A stretch of DNA of 64,000 nucleotides from Opitutia bacterium UBA7350 (lineage in GTDB: Bacteria; Verrucomicrobiota; Verrucomicrobiia; Opitutales; Coraliomargaritaceae). Below the pieces are notes generated by a model that was not told where the DNA came from, did no database searches, and saw only the letters and a list, made by a program, of their open reading frames with translations. The DNA is taken from assembly GCA_949524905.1 (NCBI GenBank), contig CATINC010000007.1:124001-188000 (forward strand), in the 5' to 3' direction. How positions within the stretch are numbered: the first letter of the stretch is position 1; the number at the start of each line of letters is the position of its first letter. Below, one piece after another: positions 1 to 8,082 of the stretch. The translations under genes were made by a program, and so were the position numbers.

Positions 1-69
1 CCTAGGCAGCAACGATTAGCTTAGGACTTTCGTGTATTTACTTGTCTTCACGCAGAAATAAGCAAACTT

Positions 70-1200
70 ATGACTTTCGATCTTATGTCAGCCGCCAAGA
101 AAAAATCTAACGCTACCGCCACAAAAGCTCCCTCCGCAGGAGACGCTATTGATGACTTCCAGCAAACGCCTATCAATGCCGGCCTGTCTCGCGAAGACAA
201 ATGTAAGCTCTACCGTACAATTTTAGGGATTCGTCGCTTTGAAGAACGCTCCCTTCAAGCCTACAACCAAGGCAAAATCGGCGGCTTTTTACACCTATAC
301 ATCGGGCAGGAAGCAGTCGCCGCTGGAGTCGTTTCTTTAATGGAAGAAAATGATCATATCATCACTGCTTATCGCGACCATGGACATGCTCTGGCCGTAG
401 GGATGTCGATGAATGAATGTATGGCAGAAATGTTCGGCAAGCACACAGGTTGCTCAAAAGGCAAAGGCGGCTCCATGCACTTTTTTGCTCCAGAAAAAAA
501 TTACTGGGGTGGTCATGGCATTGTTGCTGGACAAACCCCTTTGGGCGCTGGACTTGCCTTCGCTCTCAAATACAAGGGGCTTAAGGGTTGTTGCATATGT
601 TTCCTTGGCGATGGTGCTGTAAATCAAGGTTCTTTCATGGAGACGCTGAACTTAGTCTCCCTTTGGGGTATCCCGGTTGTTTTTGTCATTGAAAACAACG
701 GGTATTCAATGGGCACCAGCCTCGCCCGCTCCTCGGCTGAGGAAAACCTCGCTCACCGTGCGGATGGTTTCGATATCGAATGGGATGTCTGCGAAGGCCA
801 CGATGTCTTTGAAGTACGCGAGTACGCGAATCGTGCGATGAGTCGTGCCCGCGAAGAAATGAAACCCTTTCTGCTTGAAATTAGAACCTATCGCTATCGC
901 GGCCATTCCGTGGCTGATGCAAATCACGAAAAATATCGGACCAAGGAGGAAATCGAGGAGTATAAGAAAAATAAAGATCCCATCAACGTGCTCAAAGAAC
1001 AACTGGTTGCCGATGGCAGTTTAACCGAAGAGAGCGCTAGTAAAATCAACCTTGAGGTCAAAACAGAGGCCGATGCTGCTGCCAAATTTGCTGAACAGAG
1101 CCCCGTTGCACCTCGCTCAGAGATTCAAACCGACGTCTATTGGGAAGTTGATAACGACACCAACAATTCCCTCAAGGGCACTTATTTCTTTAACGACTAG
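70..1200 (+). CDS. pdhA: Pyruvate dehydrogenase E1 component, alpha subunit
   Basis: This is the thiamine-diphosphate subunit that, with E1 beta, decarboxylates pyruvate and passes the acetyl group to the lipoyl arm of E2. The ThDP motif starts with GDGAVNQG near residue 180 and ends with ENNGYS near 211; the loop YRYRGHS near residue 274 is the conserved E1-alpha loop that closes over the active site. At 376 residues it is somewhat longer than usual because of a Lys/Ala-rich N-terminal extension of about 35 residues; an ATG at 85 is an alternative start. No Shine-Dalgarno sequence precedes it. It is 18 bases ahead of pdhB and clearly the first gene of a pdhABC operon; no E3 (lipoamide dehydrogenase) gene is in the window. 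Confidence 0.96.
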   Translation: MTFDLMSAAKKKSNATATKAPSAGDAIDDFQQTPINAGLSREDKCKLYRTILGIRRFEERSLQAYNQGKIGGFLHLYIGQEAVAAGVVSLMEENDHIITAYRDHGHALAVGMSMNECMAEMFGKHTGCSKGKGGSMHFFAPEKNYWGGHGIVAGQTPLGAGLAFALKYKGLKGCCICFLGDGAVNQGSFMETLNLVSLWGIPVVFVIENNGYSMGTSLARSSAEENLAHRADGFDIEWDVCEGHDVFEVREYANRAMSRAREEMKPFLLEIRTYRYRGHSVADANHEKYRTKEEIEEYKKNKDPINVLKEQLVADGSLTEESASKINLEVKTEADAAAKFAEQSPVAPRSEIQTDVYWEVDNDTNNSLKGTYFFND

Positions 1201-1218
1201 TCAAAACCTTTTTCGAAT

Positions 1219-2196
1219 ATGCCACTCATCACTTACCGCGAAGCGATCAAGCAAGCACTTGACGAGGAAATCCAGCATGATGAAAATGTCTGCATCATGG
1301 GTGAAGAAGTTGCCCAGTATAACGGTGCCTATAAAGTGACGGAAGGACTTTGGGAGAAATATGGCGACAAGCGCGTAATAGACACCCCTATTTCAGAAGC
1401 CGCATTTTCCGGTCTGGCAATTGGCGCTTCCTGCCTCGGCATACGCCCCGTTGTAGAAATGATGTTTATGTCATTCAGTTACGTTGCCATTGACCAACTT
1501 TTTAATAACGCCTCCTTCTGCCGCTACATGTCTGGCGGCTTGATGAACGTCCCTATCGTTGTACGCGGTCCCGCTAATGGCGGCACAAACGTCGGAGCCA
1601 CGCACTCACATACCCCCGAAAATATGGTCGCAAACCATCCTGGCTTAAAGGTGGTCTGTCCCTCGAATGCATACGATGCCAAGGGTCTTATGAAAACCGC
1701 TATCCGCGACAATGATCCTGTCTTTGTCATGGAAAACACCCTTCTCTATGGAGAAAAATGGGAGGTGCCCGAAGAAGAATACCTCATTGAATTAGGCGTC
1801 GCTAACATTCTGCGAGAAGGCAGTGACCTCACCATTGTTGCACACGGTCGTTGCGCCATGATTGCCCTTAAGGCCGCAAAAATGCTTGAGGAACAGCACG
1901 AAATCAGTGTGGATTTAGTGGACCTCCGTTCCATACGCCCCCTCGACGAAACGACGATCCTTGAATCCGTCAAAAAGACCGGACGCGCCTTATTAGTTGA
2001 AGAAAATAAACCTTACTGTGGCGTCGACGCACAAATCTCTCACCTCATCCAGCTAAAAGCCTTTGATTATCTAGATGCCCCAATTCATCGCGTCTCCGCG
2101 ATTGATGCTCCACAAATTTATGCTAAAGAACTTGAAGATTGGCAAATTCCGAACGAAGAGCGCATCATCGAAGGCGCCCTTAAATGCCTCGCTTAA
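1219..2196 (+). CDS. pdhB: Pyruvate dehydrogenase E1 component, beta subunit
   Basis: This is the second half of the heterotetrameric E1 enzyme. The 325-residue length is normal for the family. The N-terminal pyrimidine-binding domain carries MGEEVAQYNGAYKVTEGL (about residues 27-44), in which the Glu activates ThDP, and the C-terminal transketolase domain carries the stretch DLVDLRSIRPLDETTILESV (near residue 236). It sits directly after pdhA and 40 bases before the E2 gene, so the three are very probably co-transcribed. The start context has no Shine-Dalgarno motif (upstream bases are tttttcgaat). Confidence 0.96.
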   Translation: MPLITYREAIKQALDEEIQHDENVCIMGEEVAQYNGAYKVTEGLWEKYGDKRVIDTPISEAAFSGLAIGASCLGIRPVVEMMFMSFSYVAIDQLFNNASFCRYMSGGLMNVPIVVRGPANGGTNVGATHSHTPENMVANHPGLKVVCPSNAYDAKGLMKTAIRDNDPVFVMENTLLYGEKWEVPEEEYLIELGVANILREGSDLTIVAHGRCAMIALKAAKMLEEQHEISVDLVDLRSIRPLDETTILESVKKTGRALLVEENKPYCGVDAQISHLIQLKAFDYLDAPIHRVSAIDAPQIYAKELEDWQIPNEERIIEGALKCLA

Positions 2197-2236
2197 TTTA
2201 ATTATCTAAACACGCAAACAGACCCAGCGCACAACT

Positions 2237-3493
2237 ATGGCCACCCTTATCGACATGCCCAAACTCAGTGATACCATGACCGTTGGTACACTTGTTAAAT
2301 GGTTGAAAAAAGAAGGCGATGCCGTCGCAAACGGCGACATGATCGCCGAAGTGGAAACCGACAAAGCCACCATGGAGGTAGAATGCTTTGAAGATGGAAT
2401 TCTGCTCAAGCAATACTCAGGAGCTGGCGATGAGGTGCCCGTTGGTGGTGCGATTGCAGCCATTGGTGAAGCAGGCGAAACAGCCCCTGAAGTCTCGTCC
2501 TCAAGCACTGTACCCTCAGAGGAGCCTAAGAAAGAATCTCCTACTCCAGCGACCCCGGCAGCCAAAACAGTTCCTCTTGAAACCCCCGCCCCAGCACCGA
2601 CTCCGGCGGCAGCGGTCGCTTTAGGCACTAAAATTAAAGCCTCCCCATTAGCTAAAAAAATAGCCGCCGACAAAGGCATCGATCTCGCAGGCATACAAGG
2701 CTCCGGACCCGGTGGACGCATTGTTAAAGCAGATGTTCTTGAAGCAAAATCTGGAACAGTTGCCGCAGGTCCACCTGCACCTGGCCTGGAAGCCCTCAAT
2801 ATCCCTGTTACCAATATGCGCAAAAGCATTGCGCGTGCGCTGGTCGGCTCTAAGACCCAAGCTCCGCATTTTTACCTTCAGATTGAAGTCGACGGTGCCC
2901 CGCTAGCTTCTTTCCGCAAAGCTCTCAATGCAAAGTACGCCGACCTGCCCACCGAACAGGGTGGCATGAAATTTTCCGTCAACGACCTTACCCTCAAGGC
3001 GGCCGCTGAAGCTATTCGTAAAGTCCCTATCATCAACCGTTCTTGGGAGGGTGAAACCATAGCCCAGCATGCGAATGTTCATTTAGCATTTGGGGTAGCC
3101 ATTGATGATGGCCTGCTGACGCCTGTTATTCGCAATGCTGAAAGTAAATCCCTGCACCAAATCAGCGCTGAAGCAAAAGACCTGATCAAAAAAGCCCGAG
3201 GGAAAAAACTTACCCCAGAAGAAATGAGTGGCTCCACCCTTACTGTCACGAATCTAGGAATGTTTGGTATCTCTGATTTCTACGGCATTATAAACCCGAA
3301 CAACGCCGCTATCCTCAGCATCGGAGCAACGCTCAAAAAGCCCGTAGTCGATGAACATAACCAAATTGTTATTGGGCAAACGATGAAAATCGGCCTCTCT
3401 GGAGATCATCGCACCATCGACGGTGCAGTGGGCGCACAATACCTGCAGGCACTTAAGGAAATTCTTGAGAACCCCGCGCTTATGCTGATTTAA
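2237..3493 (+). CDS. pdhC: Dihydrolipoamide acetyltransferase (E2) of pyruvate dehydrogenase
   Basis: This is the core acyltransferase that transfers the acetyl group from its lipoyl arm to CoA. Domains in order: one lipoyl domain (residues 1-77) with the lipoylated Lys in VETDKATME near residue 43; an Ala/Pro-rich flexible linker (about 85-130); a peripheral subunit-binding domain (about 133-170, containing GSGPGGRIVKADV); and the catalytic domain ending with GDHRTIDGAVGAQYL near residue 388, whose His is the catalytic base. The usual motif is DHRVVDGA; here it is DHRTIDGA. A single lipoyl domain gives the normal length of 418 residues. It ends the pdhABC operon and converges on the SET-domain gene 11 bases away. 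Confidence 0.95.
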   Translation: MATLIDMPKLSDTMTVGTLVKWLKKEGDAVANGDMIAEVETDKATMEVECFEDGILLKQYSGAGDEVPVGGAIAAIGEAGETAPEVSSSSTVPSEEPKKESPTPATPAAKTVPLETPAPAPTPAAAVALGTKIKASPLAKKIAADKGIDLAGIQGSGPGGRIVKADVLEAKSGTVAAGPPAPGLEALNIPVTNMRKSIARALVGSKTQAPHFYLQIEVDGAPLASFRKALNAKYADLPTEQGGMKFSVNDLTLKAAAEAIRKVPIINRSWEGETIAQHANVHLAFGVAIDDGLLTPVIRNAESKSLHQISAEAKDLIKKARGKKLTPEEMSGSTLTVTNLGMFGISDFYGIINPNNAAILSIGATLKKPVVDEHNQIVIGQTMKIGLSGDHRTIDGAVGAQYLQALKEILENPALMLI

Positions 3494-3504
3494 GTCTAAG
3501 CCGA

Positions 3505-4011
3505 CTACTTTTTGGAAGACTTCTTAGATTTTTTCTTTTTGCGCTTGAGCAACTTTTTTACCTTCTTGCGCTGATCTTCTCGGACAATGTAGCCCACACA
3601 GTTCTTAGATCCACATTTACATGGATGGTCAAGGAAGTGCTCCATGTTGTAGCCATAATCATAGCTTAACTCCTCGCCTTTTGCGATGGCCTTACGCGAA
3701 ACGATCCAGATTTCATCTTCATCATTGATCGCTTCGCAATTTCCATCACAGGAGTGATTGATATAACGTGCTGGATTCTTGCCTACTTGACCATCTAGAT
3801 CCCATTTTTTGTTTAACTCAAAAATATAAACCAAGCCTGCTCCTTTCTTGCGCGCCTTTTCCTCCCATTCTAAAGCCCGACGTTGCGATTCTTTCTTTGA
3901 GATTTTCTCTCCTAAATACTGAATCACTTTCGTATTCGGCGCAATCTCGTCGGTGGCAAACAAACCACGAGCGTGAATGGATGACGTTTCAATTTTCCAA
4001 AGTTTTGACAT
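3505..4011 (-). CDS. SET-domain protein lysine methyltransferase with post-SET motif
   Basis: This is a small SET-domain protein predicted to methylate lysine side chains using S-adenosylmethionine. The start at 4011 gives 168 residues and removes a non-homologous 12-residue leader of the longer reading frame (start 4047). Visible motifs: the SAM-pocket NHSCDGNC (about 85-92), the catalytic [11 protein letters not shown] (about 112-122), and a post-SET cysteine cluster CKCGSKNC (131-138) which, with Cys88, would bind zinc as in eukaryotic enzymes. The C-terminus is a lysine-rich tail of about 20 residues, suggesting nucleic-acid contact. It lies 40 bases downstream of gpsA on the same strand. 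The substrate is unknown; a chromatin or ribosomal protein is a guess from family members in Chlamydiae. Confidence 0.85.
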   Translation of the reverse strand: MSKLWKIETSSIHARGLFATDEIAPNTKVIQYLGEKISKKESQRRALEWEEKARKKGAGLVYIFELNKKWDLDGQVGKNPARYINHSCDGNCEAINDEDEIWIVSRKAIAKGEELSYDYGYNMEHFLDHPCKCGSKNCVGYIVREDQRKKVKKLLKRKKKKSKKSSKK

Positions 4012-4051
4012 CGCTCGAAATTCAGCCAAACCCCCAACCTGGGGCAAGCCC

Positions 4052-5050
4052 TTATTCTTCTTTTAATTTGCGAGACATCAGCGCCTGTAGCGCGTCTTCT
4101 GGTGATTTTTGATCAAATAGAATTGCATATACTTCCCCTAAAATCGGCGGCTTCAGTCCTTTTTGGGTGCACATATCATATAAACAACGCGTTGCGCGGT
4201 ACCCTTCCACTACCGTACTTTGCTTCTTCAGAAGAATTTCGGGGGTTTCCCCTTTTCCAAGGCATTCACCAAAACTTCGGTTTCGGCTCCAGCTCCCCGT
4301 ACAGGTTGCAATCAAATCTCCAAATCCACTCAAGCCACGAAAAGTCGCCTTTTGGCCGCCCAGCGAAACCCCAAGCTCAATCATTTCATGCATGCTGCGC
4401 GTCAAGAGAGCCGCCTTTGCATTGTCGCCTAAAGCCAATCCATCACATAAGCCCGCAGCAATTGCATAGATATTCTTCAAAGTTCCCCCAAGCTCAGTGC
4501 CTCGCATATCCAAGGAACGATAAACACGCATCGTATCTGAACTGAAGGATGCCTGGTAACGAGCCGCCTCTGGAACGCCTTCTTCCAACGCCAAAGTAAT
4601 CGCCGCAGGTAAGCCCGCTGCGATATCCCCAGCATAAGTTGGTCCCGACAAAACCCCGCACGGTATCTCCGGGAAAAATTCCTGCACGATTTCTGAGGGC
4701 GTCATAAAGCTTTCTAATTCCAAACCCTTGCAAAGCACGACAAACAAACGAAGTTGCCGTGCCGCTTGCAGTTCTCCTTTTAATTCTTGGCACAACTCAC
4801 GAAGCCCTTTGGAAGGACAGGCAAGGCAGACCACTTCCGCTTCCATGAGCGCTGGGCCCTTCTCGGCCGCAATTTGTATACTTTGGGGTAAGGTATGGCC
4901 GGGCAGATAGATGGTATTCTCTCGTGAACTCGCCAAGCTCAGGGCCATCTCGCAACGACGCGGCACCAAAGTAACCGTATGGCCGCATCGGTATAAGTGC
5001 AAAGCGATTGCAGTACCCCAGCCACCGGCTCCTAAAATGCTGATATTCAT
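4052..5050 (-). CDS. gpsA: NAD(P)-dependent glycerol-3-phosphate dehydrogenase
   Basis: This enzyme reduces dihydroxyacetone phosphate to sn-glycerol-3-phosphate for phospholipid synthesis in the cytoplasm. The N-terminus starts directly with the Rossmann motif GAGGWGTA (residues 7-14). The substrate domain has the conserved [14 protein letters not shown] with the catalytic Lys, and [20 protein letters not shown], the family signature. The length of 332 residues is typical. The upstream sequence has no Shine-Dalgarno motif. The SET-domain gene follows on the same strand and may be co-transcribed. Confidence 0.95.
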   Translation of the reverse strand: MNISILGAGGWGTAIALHLYRCGHTVTLVPRRCEMALSLASSRENTIYLPGHTLPQSIQIAAEKGPALMEAEVVCLACPSKGLRELCQELKGELQAARQLRLFVVLCKGLELESFMTPSEIVQEFFPEIPCGVLSGPTYAGDIAAGLPAAITLALEEGVPEAARYQASFSSDTMRVYRSLDMRGTELGGTLKNIYAIAAGLCDGLALGDNAKAALLTRSMHEMIELGVSLGGQKATFRGLSGFGDLIATCTGSWSRNRSFGECLGKGETPEILLKKQSTVVEGYRATRCLYDMCTQKGLKPPILGEVYAILFDQKSPEDALQALMSRKLKEE

Positions 5051-5100
5051 AGCTTCAGCTTTGCATCTCAGCCCGAACGTGCGACAAAATTTTTACCCCT

Positions 5101-5129
5101 TTGAGATTTTTCTGGCAGTTCGTTTTACA
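5101..5129 (+). promoter_or_regulatory. Weak sigma-70-type promoter candidate
   Basis: TTGAGA at 5101-5106 and TTTACA at 5124-5129 are separated by 17 bases, about 60 bases ahead of the small membrane-protein gene. The -10 match is poor, so this is only a candidate. Confidence 0.25.
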
Positions 5130-5191
5130 CCGCATTACTCTTTAAATTATCTCTAAATATGATTTTCAGCCAGCTTCGACCAAGATATTAA

Positions 5192-5464
5192 ATGTTTAAG
5201 TTTTACTACCGGTGGAAGCACCGACGTGCACATCGCATTGATGCTTTCCGTTTGCCCGGTGATCGCGACCATGAAATCGGACGAGCCCGTATAAATTTCT
5301 CCAGTTACCTCGCTCAATCCTCGGTTCGCGGTAAACCCCGAGCCACCCACTTGCCCGCACTCATCTTTCTATGGCTTCGGCGTCTCGCATTATTAGCAGG
5401 GCTGCTATTGCTAAGCTGGATGGTTTACCAAAGCACTCTGGCTTTAATTATCTTTGTAGATTGA
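5192..5464 (+). CDS. Small hypothetical membrane protein
   Basis: I do not recognise this 90-residue protein. Its N-terminal 50 residues are strongly basic and aromatic (MFKFYYRWKHRRAHRID), and a single hydrophobic segment runs from about residue 64 to 88 (rich in Leu/Ala with Trp), so it looks like a one-pass membrane protein with a cytoplasmic positive N-terminus. Its last 17 bases overlap the end of the convergent O-antigen-ligase-like gene. An antisense frame covers part of it, but that one lacks any protein-like character. It could be a conserved small protein of the phylum or a chance frame. Confidence 0.5.
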   Translation: MFKFYYRWKHRRAHRIDAFRLPGDRDHEIGRARINFSSYLAQSSVRGKPRATHLPALIFLWLRRLALLAGLLLLSWMVYQSTLALIIFVD

Positions 5465-7943
5465 GCACTCCCTGCGCGTACGTCTCCAAAGACAACCAGC
5501 CATCTACTAGATTTCCTTGCCGGAGATAGCACTCCGCCTGCCAATAATATAACTCTGGTGGTGCCGCTGGGTCTTGCAATAGTCGCTGTATTAAGAATAG
5601 CCCTTCTTGGTAAGCTCCCTTCGCCAGATAAACGCTTATTAATTGAAAGCCCGCTTCAAAATTACTCGGCTTACTCGCCAAATCTCGCTCTAGTAAAGCA
5701 AGCCTTGATGGCTCAACTTCTCCGCTCGGAAGACTGGGCGTCCTCAAGCCCGAGCGAAGCAAGTTCAGCGCATCCTCAAAGCGAGCCCCGTTTTGATACA
5801 CATACGACTGTAAGTACCAAGCCATGTCCACCTTACTTGAATATGCCTCCATAAAGCTTGCCGGTCCCTCATATTCTCCCATGCGTATCCAGCGAAAAAT
5901 TATCTTTGTACGCTGAAGGCGACTGAATTGACCCAGCGAAGGATCCGCCTCCATATAACCTTTTAATTCCTGTAAAAATATATCTTTTTCAGCCAACTCC
6001 ATGAGAATGGCAGCAAATTTAGGGTCTTTTCGAGAGAGGTTTAATAATACTGAGGCCCGATATACATCTTGCATACTCGCATGCGCCATCCGTTTAAATA
6101 AACCTCTTGAGTGCCTGCCCGATCGCCTCAGAGCCTCGTGCCATGCGGACTCTGCCTTAACACCTCGGTGACCAAACCAAGCCTCCCCCGCCAAAAACGC
6201 TGGGCTCGTCAAGTAGGGCTCCACAAAAAGTGCGCGCTTAAAGTCTTCCTCTGCGCGAGCATAATTACGAACTTTGAGATGCTCCTTAGCGCGCAAATGA
6301 TACCAATACCAGTTCAACGACTCCAACTCAATCAGACGATTAAGGGCCTCGCTTGACTTAATGAGATCCCCCTCTGCCTTTGCTTGCTGATATTGTCTGA
6401 CATTTGATTTTAAAATTAACTTACTATGCGTCGGCATCCGAAATGGAACTGCAAGCATCCAAAGACCCCCAATGAAGAGAAAAATATAGCCGCTTGTACG
6501 CCATAAAAGCAGCGATCCTTGCCGCTTCTTTTCCTGCTTCAAAGGGAAAGACAGTGCCAGCAATAGCAAAATAAAATATACCACTGCGAGCGCATGACGC
6601 GCCTCTCCAGAAAAGCCCGCCAGAAGGTAAATCAAACAGGCAAGCAAAGGGACTAACCGAAGTGATCCCACTCGCATAATTCGGGTAAGCTGCATCCTCT
6701 TTAGGATTACAAAAAGCATTATGATAAACCCTGATAAACCAAGCACTCCCATTGAGCAGGCCACCAACATGAAATCATTGGGCTGATTCACTCCAAATAT
6801 TCCTGCCTGCCAAGCGTCATAGTAATAAACGAGAACCTTCGAGAAGCTACCGAGGCCGACGCCGGCCAGGGGCGCCTCTGCAAACATCTGCCAAGCTTTG
6901 AGAGGGAGACGAACCTGTTTTGTTAATTCAACCAAACCGCCTTCTGTGTTTAGGCTGAAAATCAAAATGCCGTACAGCAGAACGCTTATGCTAAGCTTTT
7001 GCCGAATCTTAATATCTGCGCTCCAAATTCTAAGCCCGCAATAAATTCCAATGCCCACAAAAAACATGAGCAGCGCGGTAAAGTGATGCCCTAAAGCGAG
7101 CGCAGTAACACAAAGTGCCGCAGCCGGTAAGCCCATAAGGCAATCCAAATTACGATTGGCTAAGCCTTCCATGCCATAGGCAAATGAGTAAATCCCACAC
7201 AGTAATAACAACCATCCCATCTGCGTTGGATTTGCAAAGAAACTAAAGTGCTCTGCATTTGGACTACCGGGGTATGTCCATCCAAAACATTCGCCCAAAA
7301 CAATGGCGCCGCCCAAACACAATGAAAATACTGAAATCCAAAAGAGCACCCACTTGCGGCCGTTTAAATTGATCCGCAACTGGCTCAATGCATAAAACCA
7401 GCATAGACAGGCGCAGAGCAAAATAAAGATTTCCAGGCCTTGCCGCAAATGCACCGTTGAGCTCGACGGTAAATTAATTCCGTACATACGAACCCCTACC
7501 TCACGCCATTCTGGTTGAAAACCCAAGCCACCTGGCAGGAAGCTCGTCATCCCACCAATCAAAAAAAGGATCGCCCCCACGTTAAACCAAGGGCCCAAAC
7601 TCCCGCGCGGTGGATGCTTGATAAGCATAATCCCGGTCAATACGAGCGCAAAGCCCTGCGCCCATACATGCGCTCCTCCTCCAAAAAAAATTAAGCCCGA
7701 GATTCCTAATAACGCATAAATAAATTCTCTCCCAACCAAGGGCTCCTTATTTTTGGTGATTGAAAATTGGATCGGTGCCTTTGACGCACTAGGATTTGAA
7801 AAAATAGATCTTTTGCGGGGACTTTTTGTACTTAACGAAGGCCGCCGCGCTTTTTTGTAGGACCGTTTCTTTCTATGCCTCCGTGAACTACGGCGTCCGC
7901 GCTCACCTTTACCTCCTTTGTCGCTCGGATTACCTTGATTCAT
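5448..7943 (-). CDS. O-antigen-ligase/polymerase-like membrane protein with C-terminal TPRs
   Basis: This 831-residue integral membrane protein has a very basic N-terminal tail (about residues 8-50, Arg/Lys clusters), then about ten to twelve hydrophobic segments (roughly residues 70-500), then a soluble C-terminal half with TPR-like helical repeats (for example AKEHLKVRNYARAEEDFKRA and YYWQAECYLRQGNLVDG). The architecture and segments such as PLAGVGLGSFSKVLVYYY match the O-antigen ligase/Wzy superfamily (Wzy_C with TPRs), which polymerise or transfer lipid-linked glycans at the periplasmic face. No glycosyltransferase genes are adjacent, so its glycan is unknown. No Shine-Dalgarno motif is present. 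Confidence 0.8.
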   Translation of the reverse strand: MNQGNPSDKGGKGERGRRSSRRHRKKRSYKKARRPSLSTKSPRKRSIFSNPSASKAPIQFSITKNKEPLVGREFIYALLGISGLIFFGGGAHVWAQGFALVLTGIMLIKHPPRGSLGPWFNVGAILFLIGGMTSFLPGGLGFQPEWREVGVRMYGINLPSSSTVHLRQGLEIFILLCACLCWFYALSQLRINLNGRKWVLFWISVFSLCLGGAIVLGECFGWTYPGSPNAEHFSFFANPTQMGWLLLLCGIYSFAYGMEGLANRNLDCLMGLPAAALCVTALALGHHFTALLMFFVGIGIYCGLRIWSADIKIRQKLSISVLLYGILIFSLNTEGGLVELTKQVRLPLKAWQMFAEAPLAGVGLGSFSKVLVYYYDAWQAGIFGVNQPNDFMLVACSMGVLGLSGFIIMLFVILKRMQLTRIMRVGSLRLVPLLACLIYLLAGFSGEARHALAVVYFILLLLALSFPLKQEKKRQGSLLLWRTSGYIFLFIGGLWMLAVPFRMPTHSKLILKSNVRQYQQAKAEGDLIKSSEALNRLIELESLNWYWYHLRAKEHLKVRNYARAEEDFKRALFVEPYLTSPAFLAGEAWFGHRGVKAESAWHEALRRSGRHSRGLFKRMAHASMQDVYRASVLLNLSRKDPKFAAILMELAEKDIFLQELKGYMEADPSLGQFSRLQRTKIIFRWIRMGEYEGPASFMEAYSSKVDMAWYLQSYVYQNGARFEDALNLLRSGLRTPSLPSGEVEPSRLALLERDLASKPSNFEAGFQLISVYLAKGAYQEGLFLIQRLLQDPAAPPELYYWQAECYLRQGNLVDGWLSLETYAQGVLNLQR

Positions 7944-7998
7944 CTTGTCAAAAAAATTTAATATCTAAAGTGGCTTCATTTGCTTCAAATGTCAGTTA

Positions 7999-8004
7999 TA
8001 TAAT
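7999..8004 (+). promoter_or_regulatory. Consensus -10 box upstream of recD2
   Basis: A perfect TATAAT lies 79 bases upstream of the recD2 ATG in an AT-rich gap. The -35 region is poor (ttcatt at 18 bases spacing), so only the -10 is convincing. It overlaps the ATG of a possible 27-codon mini-frame (8003-8086). Confidence 0.4.
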
Positions 8005-8082
8005 GTTTAGAATAATAACCTTAGCTTTGATCATCATTTTTGGCACCCCCTTTCAATTTAATAAAAGCCCACAAGCGAACGC

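Noticed and set aside
5153-5350. A 65-codon frame on the minus strand opposite the small membrane-protein gene
   Set aside because: It has no hydrophobic or domain pattern, while the plus-strand frame has a clear membrane segment.
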